A stretch of 64,000 nucleotides of DNA, from NCBI GenBank assembly GCA_028583415.1, contig CM053265.1:22824830-22888829 (forward strand), written 5' to 3'. The stretch comes from Protea cynaroides. Taxonomy: Eukaryota > Streptophyta > Magnoliopsida > Proteales > Proteaceae. Each line of letters starts with the position of its first letter. Position 1 is the stretch's first letter. This document shows positions 10,591 to 21,407 of this stretch, one piece after another. The translations under genes were made by a program, and so were the position numbers. A model generated the notes under the pieces. The model worked only from the letters and a program-made list of their open reading frames with translations, searched no databases and was not told the DNA's origin.

Positions 10591-11260
10591 TTAGTTTTTT
10601 TACTTGGCTTTTAGATCTCCAGATATTTTTCACCACACAAATCTTGTGAGTTCAGTAGACGAATAATGACCAGCTCAACCATACCCCTTCCTGGCTCTAA
10701 AGGGAGCTTAAAGGCCAACTACCCCACAAAAGAACATGGTTAGGGACTTGAAGACCTCAAAACCTTTCAGCCAACCGGCAAAAGATCTTGAAAGGAGGTG
10801 AAACAAAAAATTTTAACAAAAGAAACACTTAAAGCATAAAAGTAAAATGAGGGTTGAAGAAGAAAAAATGCATAAAGTAAAGACTTAAAGCAAGATAAAA
10901 GGAAAGAAAATAAGAAACTTCATTACGAATCAACCTGGATAAGGTGGGTGTCCAAGTACAAAGACTTATAATCACCTCTAATTATAGGCTAAGAATCCGA
11001 TAAGAGACGATATTCGAAGACTATAAGAAGAAGATCATATAGTTTCTTCAAGCTTCAACAAAGAGCAACAAGGCTCTGATACTATTTATAAACAAGAAAA
11101 CTAACTTTACAAAAGAGTACTCAAAGAGAGAACTCAAAGAAAGAAATTAGATGAGAAAGAGAGGTAGGTGGGAGAAAGGGAGAGAGACCTTACAAGAGAG
11201 AGAGAGGGAAGGTAAGGCATGCCCTTAAATGAGAGGGTAGATGCCTATTTATAGAAAAGA
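10591..11260 (-). promoter_or_regulatory. Pararetroviral promoter, leader and tRNA-Met primer-binding site
   Basis: On the minus strand a TATA box (CTATAAATAG, 11245-11254) is followed by a CT-rich stretch (about 11225-11150). A match to the initiator tRNA-Met primer site follows (AGTATCAGAGCC, about 11070-11084; one mismatch to TGGTATCAGAGCC). A leader of about 480 bases then runs to the first ORF. This is the arrangement expected of a pregenomic RNA promoter. The start site would be near 11215-11220 (inference). Confidence 0.6.
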
Positions 11261-13038
11261 CATGAGTTAACTATTGGGTTAATAGTAACTCAAGTTAAGT
11301 TACTTTTTGAATAGTGTTTATCGGTGGCACTATTCATTACTACAGTAAAGTGAACAGTATTTATTGCTACAGTAACTCAACATAAAAAAAAATCAAGTCT
11401 TCGAAGATGTCGTATGCTAGATTTGTAGCACGTGACCTTGTAAATGGGCTTTATGCTAACGTGTGCAGGTGGTCATTATCTTGAGGCTTTCATCATGTCA
11501 GCAGGTACCGCCGGTGCTGAGTCTGCTGTCAGGAGAGGACATGTAAGAGTCATCAATATCAATATTGAGATATCTTCGCTCTAATTGACGGTGATTGATG
11601 ATTTTTTTGAGCCTCAAGTAAGTATTCAAAAGGTAGGTCTAGAAAGTTCAGCTTGATGAACTATTCTAACCCTTGAAGAACCTCAAGTTTTTGCTGAGGG
11701 GTGATCTGCTAATTTACGTACATATTAGTACAAAATACTCTCTGTCCATTAGTGATTTGAAAGTCAAAGAGTTGAGCAAACTTAGCTGCATCATGGACTT
11801 CGACAATCGAGTTGATGAAGAATCGCTTGGCTTTGATTTGTCGAGCCATTGTCAATGCTTCATCAGCTTCAAGTTGTAGTGGGCCTACTAGATCAATATC
11901 GGATGGTCTGGTTAAAGCCCAGATTTGATAAGGTGCATAAAACCGTTCTCTTCACCGCCATCCCAGAGTTCCAAATTTTTAGTTCTAGATAATTGTCAAA
12001 TTTCCATGTGCCAGCAACATGATAAAGCATAGCTTTTATCATATTATAAAAATGATTAATTAAATCGACACTGGTATTATTAAAATAAACTCTAGAGACT
12101 AATCCCCCAAAAAAAATGCTATTTCATCCCAAGGGTGGAGCTCCAAGTAAAAACATAGACGCAGATGTTTGTATTTGTTTTCAAACAGTATTTTATAATA
12201 TTGAATTAAAATATTAGTAAAGGCTGTATATTGTTCTTCATCACAGATTGTTTTAATCTAGTTGAAGAGATCAATAAGGAGAATCTGGTGACTTTTTTCA
12301 TAGAAACAAATCCGTTTGATTTTGTTAAAAATATAATCGTCGGAATAAGGGGTTTTCAAATATTCTACAATTTCTAAAAACATGTTGATCTTTTTTAAAT
12401 CATAATCATCATTCCAGTTCATTTGTTTAATGACAACAAGAATGAGTTTTTAAAATTCTTTTTGTTTAAAACAAAATTTGGCCCAACAAGTTTGAAAGGG
12501 AACTGAGATGTTTTCAAAACAATTTTTTCTGTTTTGTAACATGGGCTTTCCAGGTACCATTAATTTCATCATAATTTTTTTTTGGAATTCTTGGATTAAA
12601 GAAATCGACAACCATATTTTGAGGCAAAGGTTCAGGTTTTAGGGCTTTTAAAACCTGAGAATATCATATTTCTTGAGTGGGAGTAGCCCAAGGATTTTGG
12701 AAATATCCGCCCATGGGTTGGCCTTGAGAATTTTGAAGGTATTAAAAATGGGCTAGGATTTTAGCTCTATATTCGGGTTGAGGGGGAACACTTGGTCCGA
12801 ATATTGGTCCAAAGGGATGATTAAGAGTAAGAACAAAATATCCAGTGTTTTGTAGATAAGTTCCAGTAGGTCCGAGATTGGGAGAGTCTGGATCAGTGAT
12901 TCTGATGACACCTCTTTGGGGATTTGGAAAAAAAATAGAAGTTTCCCTTTTTTGGGCTTGGCTGGGTGAATGAATGACTTTTTACCACGACTCCTATCAA
13001 ATTTATCTGGTGGTTTATCAGACAATTTAAAGCATATC
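11261..13038 (-). pseudogene. Degenerate ORF region upstream of the pararetroviral promoter
   Basis: In a circular pararetrovirus the region upstream of the promoter is the 3' end of the coding part. A 90-residue frame (13025-12753) starts MSDKPPDKFDRSRGKKSF, and neighbouring frames continue through 12.7-12.0 kb with many stops. Cavemo- and solendovirus-type genomes have a transactivator gene in this position; no diagnostic motif was identified, so that is only positional inference. From about 11640 to 11261 there is AT-rich sequence with no recognised signal. Confidence 0.35.
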
Positions 13039-13900
13039 TGTTACACCCCAATTATGGCTGAACCAGAAGTGTGAGTGAACCGTCACTGAATCAACGGTTC
13101 ACACCAGGATCTCAATAAGACCGTGTCCACTCATACAAACCATTGCACATAACCATAATCAAAATATAATAAAATACAATAAAAGTCTTAAATTAAATGA
13201 ACTGAGTTCTCTATTGATAATTTAAATAAAATATCTAATTATTTAAAACACCAGAACGTAAATAATTATCCTTACAATATATGTAAATCCAACTAAAAAG
13301 AATAAAATAAATGAATCCAATATCCTAAAGGTACACGTAGAAAGGGCACTCACATGAAGCGTCATGCTCGTCCTCCCCTGCTTACACTTCCAAGACAGCA
13401 GCACCTCCATATACTGGAGCATCCATGTTGTAACCTGTATCAACATCTGAAAATAGTGTGTACAGAAGGGTGAGCTCACAACTTAGCTCAGTAAGAAAAT
13501 CAGACAATGCAACAAACATCATGCATGAGTAACATTCACATTATGGTATGGTTTTAAGTTTGCAATGTGAAAGGATTGGCGGCCACCGCACCTTTATACA
13601 CGAGTGTGTGAATCCACCCAATGGATCAAACACCACTATCGTCCCACATGCACCCACCATGAAATAGAGATATAGCTAAAGCGTCCGGATCAAACACTGC
13701 CAACACTTCCCCTGATGCCCTACCCATACCAACACGTAAGCCCCTATTAGCGAGGGCTTGCAAACTGGGCTCGCAACTAACCAATCCTATATGTCATCAC
13801 AGTAGGCCCTATCCCAGCACAGCTCCTTACGGCATAGAGATAGAGCTAGAGTCTAGTGGCCAGGCCAGAGACCACAGTGCCACTTCCTCCCCCTGATACC

Positions 13901-13905
13901 CTACC
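13901..13905 (+). repeat. Target-site duplication of element B, left copy
   Basis: CTACC here and CTACC at 23727-23731 flank element B exactly. Removing B and one copy restores a continuous minus-strand LTR of remnant E, which proves the insertion. Confidence 0.97.
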
Positions 13906-16246
13906 TGTAAGACCCGCACTCCGTGAGCCCGGTCTAAACCTTGATTTCATGTCGTAACAGGTCTTCCGATCATCACCGAGCTAGACGGGACGAGCGGATG
14001 ACAAACAAGTACGAAATTGGATCAATGACGGTCAAATAATCATTAATCTATGTTGATCGATCGATGGTACCGGTCTTGGTACCGGTCGACCGGTCAGCTC
14101 TGCGCAACTGACTACGGAGATCTAGAAATTAATCTTTGCGGGTCTCACTTTCCTAAACCCTAATACTTGGACCTTCCTAATCCTAATAGGGTTATTAAAC
14201 TCTAATCCAAGTCTATATAAACACTCTTAAACCTCCTCAAATCCTTTCCATTATCTCTCACAAACCCTAGAGAAGAGAAGGAGGTTGGAAAGGAGAAGGA
14301 GCTAGGAAGAAGAAGGAGGTGCCGCCATTGCCATTTGACGATGCTCACTTTACGCCAGTCGACGGTAAGTGTTTTAATCATTCTTCTTACTCTATGACTC
14401 TAGGATAGTTGTATGGGTGGATCAATACCATGCAAAGTAAGTATTGATCTAAAATACTAATTGGACATTAAACCCTAAGTTGCGGTCAAACCCTAGATTC
14501 GAGTTCTAGGATGATTATCATCGAAACTAGACTGGAATGAGTTGGAGATAACTCTAACTCAAAGCTCAGATTTATAATGGATAGGAGAAACCCTGGAAAT
14601 CCATGGAGAATGATCGACGGCAGTCGAAAAACCCAAAGTATGGTCTTTCGGAGACATACCGGCCGACTATACCGGTTGCACCCTGTGCGACAGGTATGTT
14701 GCCACCAGTACCTTGGGGGGCTGGTCTGTAGGGACTGGCTTCTCATACCGGTCGCCAATTTCCCCACAGAGCTGCGACCGGTATGTTGTGACCGGTTAGC
14801 TCTGAAAGACTGGTTTTGGACTTTGTTGGTTTCCGACCAATGTGAAACTCTAAGAAACTATTCTAATGAAACCCTAATATTATGTAGGACTTTGTGACTT
14901 TTCGTTTGGATCTTGCGACATGGAGCAAACTAACAAACGAGCGTCAGGTAAGGGAATCTGACCTAAACCCTAATAATTAATGGACAGTAAATCGTTGTTA
15001 ATAACTTGAATATATATGATGTGATGTTTGTGCATATTCACATGCCATCCTTTACTTTCCATTATTTTTATTGTTCATGCATGATAGGATGTGATTGTTA
15101 GGCATGTGATTGTTTTCGTTGGTGTGTGGAGTGGGGCATGGAGCCTGGGATCATTCCTCACACTGACAATTTTTGTAGTATTCTATCTTAACATGCTTGG
15201 TACGGGTGGGGCATCAGGGGAAGGTCGTGGTACTGTGGTCTCCGATGTTGATGTTGGCCTGGCCATGGTTATGTGGCACTGTGGTCTCCGAGGTCGACGC
15301 AGGCTTGTCCACGATGCTTTAGCTCTATCTCTATGTCGTAGGGAGTCATGTTGGGATAGGGTCTACCTGCGTATTGTTCTATCCTAGTGGGTTAGTTACG
15401 GATAGGGTATCAGGGGAGGTACGGGGATGCCTTAGCTCTATCTCTATGCCGTAGACGGCTGTGCTGGGATAGAGCCTACATTGATGATATATAGGATTGG
15501 TTAGTTGCGAGCCCAATTTGCAAGCCCTGGCCAGTAGGGGCTTAGGTACTGGTATGGGTGGAGCATCAGGGGAGGTACGGGGATATCTTAGCTCTATCTC
15601 TATTCCATGATGGATGCATGTGGGCCAATGGTGGTGTGATCCATGAGGTGCCACACACTCATGTATAGAGGTGCGGAGGCCACCAAACCTTTCTATAGCA
15701 CATTGCAATCTTAAACCAGACCACAACATAAAATGATTGTTACTCATGCATAATATGGTGAAACTGTCTGATTGTCTTACTGAGCTAAGTTGTGAGCTCA
15801 CCCTTTGTGTACACATTGTTTTTAGATGTTGATGCAGGATACACGGTGGATGACTATATGAACACTCTGGCGTATGGTGATGTTGCTGCTCTGGGTGTAC
15901 AGGCAGGAGAGGACGAGCATGACGCTTCGTGCGAGTGCCCTTTCTGCGTGTACCTGTGATTGATTTTATTTATTTGTTTTAGTTATTTTTGGTTGACTTT
16001 TAACGAGATGTAATGATATTATATTTTATGATTGGGTTTAAATAATGAGATATTTTATTTAATTTATCAATAGATACTCAGTTCATTCTATTTAAAGACT
16101 TCCGCTGTATTATTTATATTCTGATTGTGGTTATGTGCAATGGTTTGTATGAGTGGACACGATCTATTCGAGATCCTAGTGTGAACCGTTGGTTCAATGA
16201 CGATTCACTCACACCATTCTAGTTGGTTCAGAATTGGTGTGTGACA
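13906..16246 (+). repeat. 5' LTR of element B (family 1)
   Basis: It begins TGTAAGACCCGC and ends GTGTGTGACA, 2341 bp. A TATATAA box lies at about 14214-14222. Motif clusters lie at about 14065-14100 (U3) and 14655-14800 (intron 1). Three ATCAGGGG...AGCTCTATCTCTAT units lie at 15211-15334, 15408-15447 and 15563-15603. The end holds a hairpin-prone GTGAACCGT...CGATTCAC stretch. Confidence 0.95.
14270..15959 (+). CDS. LTR mini-gene: predicted three-exon small Cys protein in the 5' LTR of B
   Basis: A predicted spliced frame lies wholly inside the LTR. Exon 1 ends at 14364 (GACG/GTAAGT) and reads ...VPPLPFDDAHFTPVD. Exon 2 is 14888-14947 (TATGTAG/GACTT to TCAG/GTAAGG) and reads GLCDFSFGSCDMEQ... 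Exon 3 is 15826-15959 (TTTTTAG/ATGTTG) and reads DVDAGYTVDDYMN, ending SCECPFCVYL and TGA. Phases agree at both joints, and no stop occurs across all three exons. Exon 1 has no ATG in this frame, so translation may start at the ATG in exon 2 (GACATGGAG, not conserved in other copies) or in exon 3. The C-x-C-x2-C end could bind metal. The protein matches no family I know. Conservation of the last exon in other LTR families supports coding; function is unknown. Confidence 0.55.
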
Positions 16247-16249
16247 ACT

Positions 16250-16261
16250 TGGTATCAGAGC
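16250..16261 (+). other. Primer-binding site of element B (tRNA-Met)
   Basis: TGGTATCAGAGC begins three bases after the LTR end and is the standard plant initiator tRNA-Met primer site. Minus-strand cDNA would start here. Confidence 0.92.
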
Positions 16262-16408
16262 GCTCAGGCTCTGTCCACAGACCATATTGCACTTAACTAA
16301 GTCGATGAACTGAGATAGGAAAATTTAAAAATCTTAATACAAACACACCCTAAGCATTGTTTGATACCTGAGACGGACTAAGAAAGTGCATAATACACTA
16401 TATTAAAT

Positions 16409-17807
16409 ATGGAATTTAATGATACTCATGCACTAGTTAGGGTGAACCATAAAACTTTCATTAAACGAAAAGAGAGTATCAAATGTACTAGTACTACAGG
16501 GTACAGTCCACAAGCCGGACAATTACCCTGTTATATAAACTGTACTACGAAAAGAGGGGAAAATGTAGAAACTGGATATGTTGAAGAGAAAAATCAAAAC
16601 CCGAAAAGTGGAGAAGGGCAGATTCCTAGGGCACCAACAAATTTGCCCGGCCCTCCTCACACGAACTGTGAGACAATTGTGACCAATCTGGTATATCAAA
16701 TGGAGGCTCAGCAGAAAGCATTCCTGAGCGAGATGTTAAAGATGTTCAGGCCACCGGGTCATGTTCCCACTGAAGTTACGCCTGAATCTGGAGGGAATAA
16801 TGCTACACTACCGCTGCATGGTAGTCCAGGGTCGATGGGCCAAGCGCAGAATGTACAACCACCGCACCAGTTCCCATCATCTTCTGCTTATCAGGGAGCC
16901 TATCCGTATCTACCACCATGGTACGTGATGAATACACAGGGGCAGCATGATCTGAGTCAGGCAGTGGACAGATTCTTAAAGCTGAAGCCTTCTACATTCA
17001 CAGGTAAGGCAGGGAAACCATTGTGGCCAGCATAGTGGGTTGCAGAAATGGAGAAGAATTTATGACTGATGACTTGTATAGAGGATAAAAAGGTCCTGTT
17101 TGCCACACATATGCTGAAGGAAGATGCGAATGCTTGGTGGAATTCTACACGGGCATATCTGGAGACGAAGCATACACAGGTGGATTGGAAAGCGTTCAAG
17201 GTTGCCTTCTTCGATAAATATTTTCCGAAGAGTTTCAGGGATCAGATGGAGAGGGAGTTCCTTAATCTACAGCAGTCTCAGTCGACTGTGGATGCTTACC
17301 AGCAGAGGTACAAGGAGTTATTTTTCTTCGCACCGGCAAGTATGCAAGAAGAAGAGACCAAGACACGTAGGTTCACCATGGGACTGCGTGAAGGCATCAG
17401 AGAGCATATATTGGGTCTGGACAAGAAAAATTTACAATGAGACTGTACAGATTGCGAGAGTGATAGAATCCAATCAGAGGGACAGCTTCTTTGCACAGAA
17501 CATGGGAATGAAGAGACCCGGTATTGAGGGTTCGGGTGGTGGTAACAATAGACCTTTCCGCCCATACAGGGCTCAGACCGCTACAGTGCCTGTAAGGAAC
17601 AATATGGCACCACCTGTGCTACAGTTCGCTGGACACAACCCGAACATTAAATGTTTCAACTGTCAGCAAGTGGGTCATATTGCAAGGACCTGCACTCTAC
17701 CTAGGAAGCAACCTCCCCAGCAAGGAAAAGTATTTACGATCACTATCGAAGAGGCAGCCACATCACCATATGTGGTCACTGGTATGATTCTATCCCTTAC
17801 TATTTAG
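16409..17807 (+). pseudogene. gag: gag of element B with rearranged N-terminus and stops
   Basis: The first frame (16409-17035) begins in the former 5' leader (MEFNDTHALVRVNHKTF...) and enters true gag near 16560, where a deletion has removed the antisense gene, the spacer and the original gag start. Recognisable gag includes PRAPTNLPGPPHTN, LVYQMEAQQKAFLSEMLKMF and VDRFLKLKPSTFTGKAG. A TAG at 17033-17035 and a TGA just after interrupt it. Core capsid resumes at 17069-17440 (MLKEDANAWWNSTRAYLE, FFDKYFPKSFRDQMEREF). A frame change near 17430 leads to an intact zinc knuckle CFNCQQVGHIARTC at 17652-17693. The chimeric N-terminus is not seen in C or G. Confidence 0.85.
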
Positions 17808-17859
17808 CTTACTATTTCATTGTGTGTAAGAGCATGTAGAATTAAAGGACAATAAAATT

Positions 17860-19930
17860 TCAAGAATTGTAAATGTAGCTGGTATACCTGCCAGACTACT
17901 CTTTGAATCTGGAGTCACACACTCCTTTGTTTCTATTTCCTTTGGAAAGCGAATGGAGTTACCAATCAAGCACTTGAACCCAAGCTTGATAGTTTGCTCT
18001 CCGCTAGGAGTCGAAGTGGCTTTGACTGAATATTATGGACCATGTACAGTTTGTATTGAGGGCCGAGACTTAGAAGCAAGTCTGGTACTACTCGAGATGG
18101 CAGACTTTGATGTCATCTTGGGAATGGATTGGCTAGGCCATCATTCAACTATTCTATTATGTGGTGAAAGGAAGCTTGTGCTTACAGACAAAAAGGGAAA
18201 GGAGTATAGCTTCACTGGGACCAAGTTACCTAGGAAGCGGAAGCTGATCCTCTCCGCCCTAAAAGCTAAGCGATGCTTAGAGAAGGGGGGAATGGGGTAT
18301 CTAGTATCTGTAGTCGACATCACTGTGGAGTCACACAAGATGGAAGATATAGATGTGGTTCGAGAGTTCCCAGATGTATTTCCAGAGGAGCTTCCAGGTC
18401 TACCATCGGACAGGGCTACAGAGTTTGTGATAGACCTTATGCCAGGTTCGGTGCCGGTGTCTAAAGCACCATACAGGATGGCCCCTACCGAGTTAAAGGA
18501 GTTGAAGACCTAATTACAAGAATTATTAGATAAGGGTTTCATACGACCTAGCATATCACCTTGGGGAACACCTGTATTATTTGTCAAGAAGAAGGACGGA
18601 AGTATAATACTATGCATTGACTACCGTGAACTGAACAAGTTGACGATCAAGAATCGATATCCTTTGCCTAGAATCGATGATCTGTTCGATCAATTGCAGG
18701 GTGCAAAGGTTTTCTCGAAGATTGATCTCTGATCGGGATATCACCAATTGAAGATCAAGGCCGGAGATATTTCGAAGACTGCTTTCAGGACGAGGTATAG
18801 GCATTATGAGTTTCTAGTTATGTCATTCGGGTTGACCAACGCCCCAGCGTCGTTCATGGAACTGATGAACCGAGTGTTTCATGATATGTTGGATACTTCG
18901 GTCATCGTATTCATCGATGACATATTGGTCTACTCAAAGGACATGGAGGCTCATACAACACATTTGAGGGCAGCCCTACAACGGCTGATACAGGAGAAGC
19001 TTTATGCTAAGTTCAAGAAGTGCGAGTTTTGGCTGAAGGAAGTGGCTTTCTTGGGCCATGTAGTATCTGAAGACGGTATCAAGGTTGATCCAAGTAAGAT
19101 AGCTGCTATAGTAGGATGGGAAGCACCAAAATCTATTGTGGAGATTCATAGTTTCCTTGGGTTGGCTGGTTGTTATAGAAGATTCGTGGAGGATTACTCC
19201 AGGATCGTTATTCCACTCACCAGATTGACCAAGAAGGGAGAGAAATTCATATGGACACATGAGTGAGAAAAGTGCTTTCAGACTTTGAAGTCAAGACTAG
19301 TCTTTGCACCTATCTTGACCATCCCAGAACCAAGCGTACCGTTTACTTTATATACGGATGCTTCAGGGTTGGGTATCCGGTGTGTATTGATGCAAGGAGA
19401 ACAAGTAATTGCTTACGCATCAAGACAGTTAAAAGAGCATGAGAAGAATTATCCTACGCATGATTTGGAGTTAGTAGCGGTTATACATGCAATCAAGACT
19501 TGGAGACACTACTTGTACGGTGAGAAGTTTCAGATTAAGTCAGATCACAAGAGCTTAACTTATCTTTTCACTCAGAAAGATCTGAATATGAGACAGAGGA
19601 GATGGCTGGAGTTAATAAAAGATTATGATTGTGACATCCAGTATCATTTGGGTAAAGTAAATGTTGTGGCTGACGCCTTAAGCAAAAAGTGGGCATCGAA
19701 ACCTGAGGCAGGACCAAGTATAAATACTGCATTATGTGCCGCAGCATCAAGTTCAATTGAAGGCGATGAAGAGTATATAGTAGAGACTGCAGAAGATCCA
19801 TTCGAGCAAGGCTTAATTCATAAGTTCACCATGATGTTCGCATCTTTGAAGATCTCACCGGATCTAGTTGATGAAGTCAAGGTAGCAATCCTACGGGATC
19901 CGCATCTCAAGACAGTGCAAGAAGACTTAT
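17860..19930 (+). pseudogene. pol: Protease, reverse transcriptase and RNase H of element B (broken)
   Basis: The protease site reads ESGVT at 17905-17919 instead of DSGAT, so the catalytic Asp is lost. ILGMDWLGHH follows near 18120. RT starts VVREFPDVFPEELPG. A TAA near 18511 replaces a Gln codon, and a TGA near 18729 replaces the Arg of DLRSGYH (CGA in element A). The catalytic FIDD is intact (about 18909-18920). A TGA at 19264-19266 precedes RNase H, which reads TLYTDASGLGIR...YASRQLKEHEKNYPTHDLE and ends before a stop at 19930. Element A keeps many of these codons open, so most damage is specific to B. Confidence 0.9.
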
Positions 19931-19959
19931 AAAAGGGTACGAGCAATCCTGACTTTACC

Positions 19960-21330
19960 TTGGATTCAGACAAGGTACTCAGGTATCGTGGATGGTTATG
20001 TATACCTGAGAGTGAAGATTGCAATATCAGAGATCGAGTTATGACTGAAGCTCACTACACTCCATATTCGGTATATCCAGGAAGTACCAAAATGTACCAT
20101 GATTTAAGAAGACTATATTGGTGGAGGGGTATGAAAGCAGATATAGCTCATTTCGTGTTCCAATGTCTGAATTGTCAACAAGTTAAAGCAGAAAGGCAGA
20201 GCCCCGCAGGGTTGCTGCAACCATTACCGAAACCTGCATGGAAGTGGGATTGCATTACTATGGATTTCGTCACTGGCCTACCTTTGACACCAAGGTCAGT
20301 AGATGCAGTTTGGGTAATAGTAGATCGATTCAACAAGACAGCTCGATTCATTGCGGTCAGACCTCAGTATACCATGGAGAAGCTGGCCAAGCTATATGTA
20401 GATAATATAGTCAGACTCCATGGCGTCCCAGAGAGTATAGTATCCAACAGAGATCCCCGTTTCACATCAAAGTTCTGGGAAGGATTACAGAAAGCTATGG
20501 GAACGAAGTTGAAGTTCAGTACAGCTTTTCATCCTCAGACGGATGGGCAGTCAGAACGAATTATTCAAATTTTAGAAGATATGCTCCGAGCTTGTGCATT
20601 AGATTTCAAGGGAGCTTGGGATGAGAAACTATCACTTATCGAGTTTGCTTATAACAACAGCTATCAGGCTACAATTCAGATGGCTCCATATGAAGCACTC
20701 TATGGGAAAAAGTGTCGAACACCTCTGTTATGGAACGAGATGGGAGAAAGAAGAATTGTAGGACCAGAGTTTGTCGAAGAAACTTGTTGAGTAATTGATC
20801 AAATCAAGGAGAGAGTAAAGACAGCTCAAGTTCGACAGAAGCACTATGCGGATAATCGACGTCGAGATCTGGAGTTTGCAGTGGGTGACAAAGTATTCTT
20901 GAAGATATCATCGGTGCGAGGTCTGAAACAGTTTGGTAAGAAGGGAAAGCTATGCCCCAGGTATGTGGGACCATACGAGATATTGGCTAGACGTGGTAAT
21001 GTAGCATATCAATTGGCTCTACCACCATCTATGTCAAGCATTCATAATGTGTTCCATGTGTCGTTATTGAAGACGTATGTCAGGGATCCATCGCACATCT
21101 TGACAGCAGACCCCCCAGACTTGACTGAAGACTTAACATTTGAAGTGGTGCCTGTGATGCTCTCAAGCTGAAAGGTACAACAACTTCGAACCAAGGATAT
21201 CCATTATGTGAAGGTGCATTGGAGAAGCCAAAATGTCGAAGAAATTACTTGGGAAGAGGAGAGCGCGATGAGGAAGGAGTACCCTAACCTTTTCGACGAT
21301 CAAGGTACGTTCAAATTTTGAGGCCAAAAT
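19960..21330 (+). pseudogene. pol: Integrase and pol C-terminus of element B
   Basis: This is the most complete family 1 integrase in the window. The HHCC domain (HYTPYSVYPGSTKMYHDL...CLNCQQVKAE) lies at about 20050-20190. The DDE core has TMDFVTGLPL (first Asp, about 20260), VSNRDPRFTSKF (second, about 20450; usually SDRD) and DGQSERIIQ (Glu, about 20545). The frame ends at a TGA near 20788 (CGA in A) and resumes at 20881 with the C-terminal domain (VGPYEILARRGNVAYQLALP). Another TGA near 21169 precedes the chromodomain-like end and YPNLF (about 21285). The enzyme would insert cDNA into chromatin. Confidence 0.88.
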
Positions 21331-21407
21331 TTCTTTTAAGGGTGGGGGGAGTTGTGAGACCTACATGCAAATTTCGGGGATGAAATTTCTTTTAAGGGTG
21401 GGGGAGT
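21331..21407 (+). other. Doubled polypurine tract of element B
   Basis: AAGGGTGGGGGGAGT at about 21338-21352 is followed by TGTGAGACCTA. A second AAGGGTGGGGGAGT at 21394-21407 abuts the LTR start at 21408. The inner tract sits about 56 bases upstream of the functional one. Confidence 0.85.

Larger units (their letters stand above)
6320..13038 (-). mobile_element. Endogenous pararetrovirus-like (Caulimoviridae) sequence, decayed and truncated
   Basis: Read right to left on the minus strand, this stretch shows a degenerate 3'-terminal ORF region (about 13025-11640), a TATA box, a leader with a tRNA-Met primer site, small ORFs, a 285-residue acidic protein, a coat-like region with basic and zinc-finger-like parts, a movement-protein-like segment, an aspartic protease and the start of reverse transcriptase. 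No LTRs or integrase are seen. Coat before movement protein before protease-RT resembles cavemovirus or solendovirus layouts more than badnaviruses (family knowledge; the assignment is tentative). It is cut at 6319 by element A and at 13039 by remnant E, and carries many stops and frameshifts. It is a fossil. Confidence 0.8.

Noticed and set aside
6320..13038. Pararetrovirus-like sequence as an intact or activatable provirus
   Set aside because: It is truncated at both ends, lacks the RNase H half of RT and carries many stops and frameshifts.
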